DNA of 64,000 nucleotides from Bacteroidales bacterium (lineage in GTDB: Bacteria; Bacteroidota; Bacteroidia; Bacteroidales; UBA932), in the NCBI GenBank assembly GCA_009774765.1, contig VSOK01000001.1, forward strand, positions 70,040 to 134,039, read 5' to 3'. The position numbers and the translations under genes were made by a program. Below, piece by piece: positions 59,905 to 64,000 of the stretch (its first letter is position 1; every line of letters starts with the position of its first letter). Under the pieces are notes generated by a model. It was not told the DNA's origin. It saw only the letters and a program-made list of their open reading frames with translations, and searched no databases.

Positions 59905-62097
59905 ATGAATTATTTGTTTTTTCTTGTGCCGGCCGCTGCTGTCCTGGCCCTTCTGTTTGCATATATCTTTTTCAGACAGATGATGAAAGAAAGTGAAGGA
60001 ACCGTAACGATGAAGGAGATTGCCCGCTTTGTAAGGGAAGGGGCAATGGCTTACCTGAAGCAGCAGTATAAGGTCGTGACAATAGTCTTTGTTGTTCTCG
60101 CGTTGTTTTTCGCCGTTCTTGCATACGGCTTCGGAGTGCAGAACCCGTGGGTTCCATTCGCGTTCCTGACAGGAGGATTCTTCTCCGGACTTGCAGGATT
60201 CATCGGGATGAAAACAGCCACATACGCTTCTGCAAGGACTGCAAATGCAGCTATGCGTTCTTTGAATTCAGGGCTTAAGCTTGCTTTCCGCTCAGGGGCT
60301 GTTATGGGGCTTACCGTTGTGGGACTTGGGCTTCTGGACATAGCTTTATGGTGGCTTGTCCTTTCCGGATTCTATCCGACTACGGATCCTCAGAATCTTG
60401 TTATAATCACCACCACTATGCTTACTTTCGGGATGGGTGCCTCTACACAGGCTCTTTTTGCTCGTGTAGGAGGAGGAATCTATACCAAGGCCGCCGATGT
60501 GGGTGCGGATCTTGTCGGAAAGGTTGAGGCAGGAATCCCTGAGGATGATCCTCGCAACCCTGCAACCATTGCTGACAATGTCGGCGACAATGTCGGTGAT
60601 GTCGCAGGAATGGGTGCGGACCTTTATGAATCATATTGCGGTTCCGTGCTTGCTACCTGTGCCCTCGGTGCGTCCGCCTATTATATGGGAGGAACCGATC
60701 TGCAGCTGAAGGCTATTTTTGCACCTATGCTTATTGCCGCTGTAGGGGTGGTTCTCTCTATCATAGGCATTTTTGCCGTAAAGACAAAAGAAGGCGCCGG
60801 AATGAAACAGCTTCTCAAGTCGCTTAATATAGGAACGAATCTGAGTTCGGTACTTATCGCCGCGGCGACTTTCGGGATCATGTATCTGCTCGGTATGGAA
60901 AACTGGGTCGGAGTTTCTTTCTCTGTGGTTGTCGGACTTGTCGCTGGTGTGATCATCGGCCATGCTACTGAATATTATACTTCGCATTCCTACCGTCCTA
61001 CCCAGAAGCTTGCGGAAAGTGCGGAGACAGGACCTGCGACCGTCATCATTTCCGGTGTCGGGCTCGGTATGCTTTCTACGGCTGTCCCTGTCATCACTAT
61101 AGCTGTCGCAATTATGCTTGCTTTCCTTTGCGCCAATGGTTTTGACCTGTCTTTTTCCGCAAACAGCCTGAGCCTTGGGCTTTACGGTATCGGTATAGCT
61201 GCTGTCGGTATGCTTTCAACTCTCGGAATCACGCTTGCCACTGATGCTTATGGCCCTATTGCTGACAATGCCGGAGGCAATGCCCAGATGAGCGAGCTTG
61301 ACCCTGAGGTTCGCAAAAGGACTGATGTCCTTGATGCTCTCGGCAATACTACGGCTGCGACCGGAAAAGGCTTTGCCATAGGTTCTGCCGCGTTGACAGG
61401 ACTTGCTTTGCTCGCTTCATATATAGAGGAGATAAAGATAGGGCTGTCTCATATAGGAAAACAGATTACGAATGTTGCAGGGGAGGTCATAGATTCTGCC
61501 CAGGCGACAATTCCTGATATTATGGCATATTATCACGTGGATCTGATGAACCCTACAGTGCTTGTGGGCGTGTTCATCGGTGCGATGATGTCGTTCCTTT
61601 TCTGCGGACTGACTATGAATGCGGTAGGACGTGCAGCCCAGAAAATGGTTGCTGAGGTGCGCCGCCAGTTCCGTGAGATCAAAGGTATCTTGACAAAGGA
61701 GGCTGTCCCTGATTATGCGAGGTGTGTTGAAATTTCTACAAAAGGTGCTCAGCGGGAAATGCTTCTCCCGTCGCTTATTGCTATAATAGTTCCTGTGGTT
61801 GTCGGACTTTGCCTTGGCGTGGCTGGTGTTATGGGGCTTCTGATAGGAGGTCTCGGATCAGGTTTCGTGCTTGCAATATTTATGGCCAATTCAGGAGGGG
61901 CCTGGGACAATGCCAAGAAATATGTCGAGGAAGGCAATCTTGGAGGAAAGAACTCGGATTCCCATAAGGCTACTGTTGTAGGTGATACGGTAGGTGATCC
62001 TTTCAAGGACACTTCAGGACCGTCACTCAATATACTTATCAAACTTATGAGTATGGTCTCCATCGTTATGGCCGGTCTTACGGTCTGGATGCACTGA
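59905..62097 (+). CDS. hppA: Membrane-bound ion-translocating pyrophosphatase
   Basis: A 730-residue integral membrane enzyme with about 16 spans that couples pyrophosphate hydrolysis to ion export. The substrate and metal motif is DVGADLVGKVEAGIPEDDPR near residue 195, followed by NPATIADNVGDNVGDVAGMG. The second acidic cluster is ATDAYGPIADNAGGNAQMSE near residue 448 and the third DNAKKYVEEG near residue 670. In the K+-determining region the sequence is GNTTAATGKG, with Ala at the position where K+-independent enzymes have Lys, so it is of the K+-dependent type. Those pump Na+, H+ or both; related Bacteroides enzymes pump Na+ and H+. It is monocistronic with its own terminator. Confidence 0.96.
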   Translation: MNYLFFLVPAAAVLALLFAYIFFRQMMKESEGTVTMKEIARFVREGAMAYLKQQYKVVTIVFVVLALFFAVLAYGFGVQNPWVPFAFLTGGFFSGLAGFIGMKTATYASARTANAAMRSLNSGLKLAFRSGAVMGLTVVGLGLLDIALWWLVLSGFYPTTDPQNLVIITTTMLTFGMGASTQALFARVGGGIYTKAADVGADLVGKVEAGIPEDDPRNPATIADNVGDNVGDVAGMGADLYESYCGSVLATCALGASAYYMGGTDLQLKAIFAPMLIAAVGVVLSIIGIFAVKTKEGAGMKQLLKSLNIGTNLSSVLIAAATFGIMYLLGMENWVGVSFSVVVGLVAGVIIGHATEYYTSHSYRPTQKLAESAETGPATVIISGVGLGMLSTAVPVITIAVAIMLAFLCANGFDLSFSANSLSLGLYGIGIAAVGMLSTLGITLATDAYGPIADNAGGNAQMSELDPEVRKRTDVLDALGNTTAATGKGFAIGSAALTGLALLASYIEEIKIGLSHIGKQITNVAGEVIDSAQATIPDIMAYYHVDLMNPTVLVGVFIGAMMSFLFCGLTMNAVGRAAQKMVAEVRRQFREIKGILTKEAVPDYARCVEISTKGAQREMLLPSLIAIIVPVVVGLCLGVAGVMGLLIGGLGSGFVLAIFMANSGGAWDNAKKYVEEGNLGGKNSDSHKATVVGDTVGDPFKDTSGPSLNILIKLMSMVSIVMAGLTVWMH

Positions 62098-62117
62098 GAA
62101 TAATTTTATAATAGAAG

Positions 62118-62164
62118 AAGCCTGCTTTGCTCCTGCCGTAATGGAGAGTTAAAGCAGGCTTTTG
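62118..62164. terminator. Bidirectional terminator between hppA and trmN6
   Basis: AAGCCTGCTTT (62118-62128) pairs with AAAGCAGGCTT (62151-62161), with CTCC/GGAG extending the stem inward. The T-run follows on the plus strand and the next stop codon lies immediately downstream. Confidence 0.85.
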
Positions 62165-62947
62165 CTATTGTATGTCAAGCAGCAGGAAATCTTTGACTGT
62201 TGAAAGATATTGCGGAGTGTATTGTCCTCCGTCCTGGATTGTGATATATCCTTTTGCTGCCGGTATTCTGCTGCGTGAGAACTCCGTTATGATTCTTGAG
62301 ACGGCACGTTTCGGGGTAGTGCGTATATATAATATATTGAACGGATATAGCCCGAATGATGCCGCCTGACGGATGATGTCGCGTTCCTGGTCTGCAGGAA
62401 GAATCAAAGAAAGGCGGCCGCTGCTTCTGAGATGTCTTGATGCGGCCTCAAGGATGTCCTTGTATGAAAGAGTGTCCGTATGCCTGGCATTTCGCCGTCT
62501 TTCGTCGGGGGCCTTGAGGGAACTTTCGAAATATGGCGGATTGGAAAAGATCAGGTCGAACAGCATTTCAAGCTCTGGATCTGTCATCCGGTCTCCGTAT
62601 ACTGCCGTTGAGGTAAACTCAAAAAGTGACTTGTGTGCAGAGTGAAGGTTTGAAGCCCAGGGAGAAGCCTTGAAGTTGATTCCTGCCTCGTCGGCTGAAT
62701 CTTTGTCTATATCTATTCCTGTTATATGGAAACAACGTTCATGCTCGTTTTCTATCGCCTCTTTCATATCGTTGAGACGTTGTGCGGCCATAAGGGCTAT
62801 AGTGCCTGTCCCTGTGCCTATATCCAGCAGACAACGGTCTTCCGGCAATATCGTCATAGCGGCTCCGAGCAGCACCCCGTCCGTATTTACGCGCATTGCC
62901 GCCTTGTCGTTTTGTACGGTGAATCTCTTGAATCTGAATTCTCCCAT
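62165..62947 (-). CDS. trmN6: tRNA1(Val) (adenine(37)-N6)-methyltransferase-like protein
   Basis: A 260-residue class I SAM-dependent methyltransferase. The SAM-binding motif is LLDIGTGTGTIALMAAQRL near residue 42 and the catalytic NPPY motif is DLIFSNPPYFESSL near residue 130, typical of N6-adenine methylation. The N-terminal MGEFRFKRFTVQNDKAAMRV with VNTDGVLLGAA matches YfiC/TrmN6, which modifies A37 of tRNA-Val in E. coli. ATG at 62947 is preferred since homologues begin there. It starts 20 bp after the stop of the ABC ATPase gene and is probably co-transcribed. Confidence 0.9.
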   Translation of the reverse strand: MGEFRFKRFTVQNDKAAMRVNTDGVLLGAAMTILPEDRCLLDIGTGTGTIALMAAQRLNDMKEAIENEHERCFHITGIDIDKDSADEAGINFKASPWASNLHSAHKSLFEFTSTAVYGDRMTDPELEMLFDLIFSNPPYFESSLKAPDERRRNARHTDTLSYKDILEAASRHLRSSGRLSLILPADQERDIIRQAASFGLYPFNILYIRTTPKRAVSRIITEFSRSRIPAAKGYITIQDGGQYTPQYLSTVKDFLLLDIQ

Positions 62948-62967
62948 ATTCTTGATTTTTTCCGCTG

Positions 62968-63624
62968 TTATTCCTCGACAAAAAGACCGTCTCTCATAAA
63001 CAGTGACCTGTCGCACATTGCTGCCAGTTCCGGATCGTGGGTGACGATGACTATGGTCTGGCCATATTTGTCCCTGAGAGAGAACAGCAGCTTATGCAAT
63101 TCCTCCTTGTTCCTGCTGTCAAGGTTTCCGGACGGCTCGTCAGCGAAAAGTACGGACGGATTGTTTACCAACGCCCTCGCTATCGCAACCCTCTGCTGTT
63201 CTCCTCCGGATAGCTGTGACGGCTTGTGGGAAAGCCTTGCTGAAAGTCCAAGATCCGCAAGAAGGTCGGCTGATGCTGATTTCGCCTCTTTGGCCGGGCG
63301 TCCGGCGATAAGTGCCGGGATCATTACGTTTTCAAGCGACGTGAATTCCGGAAGCAGATGATGGAACTGGAAGACGAAGCCTATTTTCCTGTTTCTGAAG
63401 TCTGAAAGACCTTTGCCCGAGAGTGAGAGGACATCCGTCCCGTCGATGGAAAGTGTTCCTTTGTCAGGCGTGGAAAGTGTTCCGAGGATATGAAGAAGCG
63501 TTGATTTGCCTGCTCCTGAAGCTCCCATTATGGAAACGACTTCTGATTTCTCCGCTGAAAAATCTATTCCTTTCAGTACTTTGAGGTTTCCATAGGATTT
63601 CTCAATGCCTTTTGCTTCAATCAT
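62968..63624 (-). CDS. ABC transporter ATP-binding protein, LolD-like
   Basis: A 218-residue ATPase of the MacB/LolD group. Motifs in order are Walker [16 protein letters not shown] near residue 35, the Q-loop ([19 protein letters not shown]) near 85, the ABC signature [15 protein letters not shown] near 141 and Walker [16 protein letters not shown] near 163. The H-loop is [15 protein letters not shown] closely fits LolD, the energiser of lipoprotein release from the inner membrane. The permease partner is not in the window, so an assignment to the Lol system is likely but not certain. ATG at 63624 fits homologues; an in-frame upstream ATG adds a long unlikely extension. Confidence 0.9.
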   Translation of the reverse strand: MIEAKGIEKSYGNLKVLKGIDFSAEKSEVVSIMGASGAGKSTLLHILGTLSTPDKGTLSIDGTDVLSLSGKGLSDFRNRKIGFVFQFHHLLPEFTSLENVMIPALIAGRPAKEAKSASADLLADLGLSARLSHKPSQLSGGEQQRVAIARALVNNPSVLFADEPSGNLDSRNKEELHKLLFSLRDKYGQTIVIVTHDPELAAMCDRSLFMRDGLFVEE

Positions 63625-63684
63625 AATATCCGTTTTTTTTGATGCGAAATTTGGTGCAAATGTGTTTCTTTCGATGAAACCTGT

Positions 63685-63692
63685 CAAAGTTA
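63685..63692 (-). promoter_or_regulatory. Candidate -7 element of the LolD-like gene
   Basis: On the minus strand this reads TAACTTTG, an exact TAnnTTTG match, 60 bp before the ATG. It is divergent from the tRNA-Pro promoter. Confidence 0.45.
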
Positions 63693-63712
63693 GACAAAAT
63701 ATTCCGAAAAAT

Positions 63713-63743
63713 TTTGCAGTTTCAAAAAAGAGATATATCTTTG
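63713..63743 (+). promoter_or_regulatory. Promoter of tRNA-Pro
   Basis: TTTG (63713-63716), 19 bp spacing and TATCTTTG (63736-63743) form the best consensus promoter in the window. It predicts a start near 63747, about 27 bases before the mature tRNA. Confidence 0.85.
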
Positions 63744-63773
63744 CAGTCCAATTCAACGGAATTGAAAAATATT

Positions 63774-63847
63774 CGGGGTGTGGCGCAGTTGGCTAGCGCA
63801 TCTGGTTTGGGACCAGAGGGTCCTGTGTTCGAGTCACAGTACCCCGA
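63774..63847 (+). tRNA. tRNA-Pro (anticodon TGG)
   Basis: The 74 bases fold as a full cloverleaf. The acceptor stem is CGGGGTG with TACCCCG, the D arm is GCGC/GCGC, and the anticodon stem TCTGG/CCAGA holds the loop TTTGGGA with anticodon TGG. The T arm is CTGTG/CACAG with TTCGAGT. The discriminator is A and CCA is not encoded. With a modified U34 it can read all four proline codons. Confidence 0.97.
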
Positions 63848-63852
63848 CTTTA

Positions 63853-63890
63853 AATGGGTTTGAATAATATTTTTATTCAAACCCATTTTT
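63853..63890 (+). terminator. Terminator after tRNA-Pro
   Basis: AATGGGTTTGAATA (63853-63866) pairs perfectly with TATTCAAACCCATT (63874-63887) over 14 bp, followed by more T. It ends the tRNA transcript 5 bp after the mature 3' end. Confidence 0.9.
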
Positions 63891-64000
63891 CTTGTTTTTC
63901 GGTGAGGTCAACCTCGACCTTATTGGTATAATTGCCAAAAGTGGTTGGTAAAATCGTTGTATCTTGTTAATATCCTGCGACATATAGAAATTAGATGAAA
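63891..64000. other. Unassigned right-edge segment
   Basis: These 110 bases after the tRNA terminator hold no recognisable gene. An ATGAAA at 63995 could start a gene beyond the edge, and TATCTTG near 63960 weakly resembles a -7 box. A short hairpin AGGTC/GACCT lies near 63905-63920. Confidence 0.3.

Noticed and set aside
63774..64000. tRNA-Pro as an attachment site of an integrated element
   Set aside because: No integrase gene, direct repeat of the tRNA 3' end or change in gene style is visible within the remaining 150 bp.

Overview
The window reads as a chromosomal stretch of a Bacteroidales bacterium, probably gut-associated. The evidence is two SusC/SusD pairs with associated glycan-binding lipoproteins, Bacteroidota-specific families (DUF4270, DUF3098, DUF4294, DUF1080, DUF4874/DUF4832), an Mpi-type DNA invertase, many promoters of the TTTG / TAnnTTTG type, and starts that mostly lack Shine-Dalgarno sequences. 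I cannot name the genus from sequence alone.

Layout. 1-3259: the 3' end of a Gfo/Idh/MocA oxidoreductase, a DUF1080 lipoprotein, a sugar isomerase/epimerase-like lipoprotein and tatC. Together they look like an exported 3-keto-glycoside pathway beside the exporter of folded proteins. 3207-10268 (minus): GH2 beta-galactosidase, a GT4 glycosyltransferase and a YfhO-like membrane protein. 10352-17115 (plus): mutS, a TlpA-like lipoprotein, uvrC, pnuC and acpP. 17193-19713 (minus): a DUF4270 lipoprotein and a single-domain GT5 glycogen synthase-like protein. 19822-22520 (plus): ftsX, DUF3098, uppP and an LpxH-like phosphoesterase, convergent with a DUF4294 gene.

23434-34003: a long ribosomal protein operon, rplP through rplQ, including secY, map, infA, rpmJ and rpoA. 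The usual upstream S10 half (rpsJ to rpsC) is absent. rplP instead has its own promoter and a foldable 5' leader.

34140-55785 is the accessory heart of the window. An Mpi-like serine invertase gene is followed 15 bp later by a 141-bp segment bounded by perfect 20-bp inverted repeats. The segment lies 37 bp upstream of a tightly packed 12-gene, 20.7-kb polysaccharide utilization operon: GH20, GH109, SusC, SusD, a glycan-binding lipoprotein, a thioredoxin-GH31 fusion, two tandem DUF4874/DUF4832 proteins, a second SusC and SusD, and two CBM9-like lipoproteins. A terminator follows. No HTCS, SusR-like or ECF sigma/anti-sigma gene is present, and neither SusC has an obvious N-terminal STN domain. 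The inference is that DNA inversion turns the whole operon on and off. The enzyme set points to GalNAc/GlcNAc-bearing host glycans such as mucin O-glycans. Two NagB-type genes just downstream (57067-59786, minus) could feed the released amino sugars into central metabolism, although they are transcribed separately.

55801-64000: a cytoplasmic Gfo/Idh/MocA oxidoreductase, the nagB pair (minus), a membrane pyrophosphatase of the K+-dependent type, trmN6 and a lolD-like ABC ATPase (minus), and tRNA-Pro(TGG) with a strong promoter and terminator.
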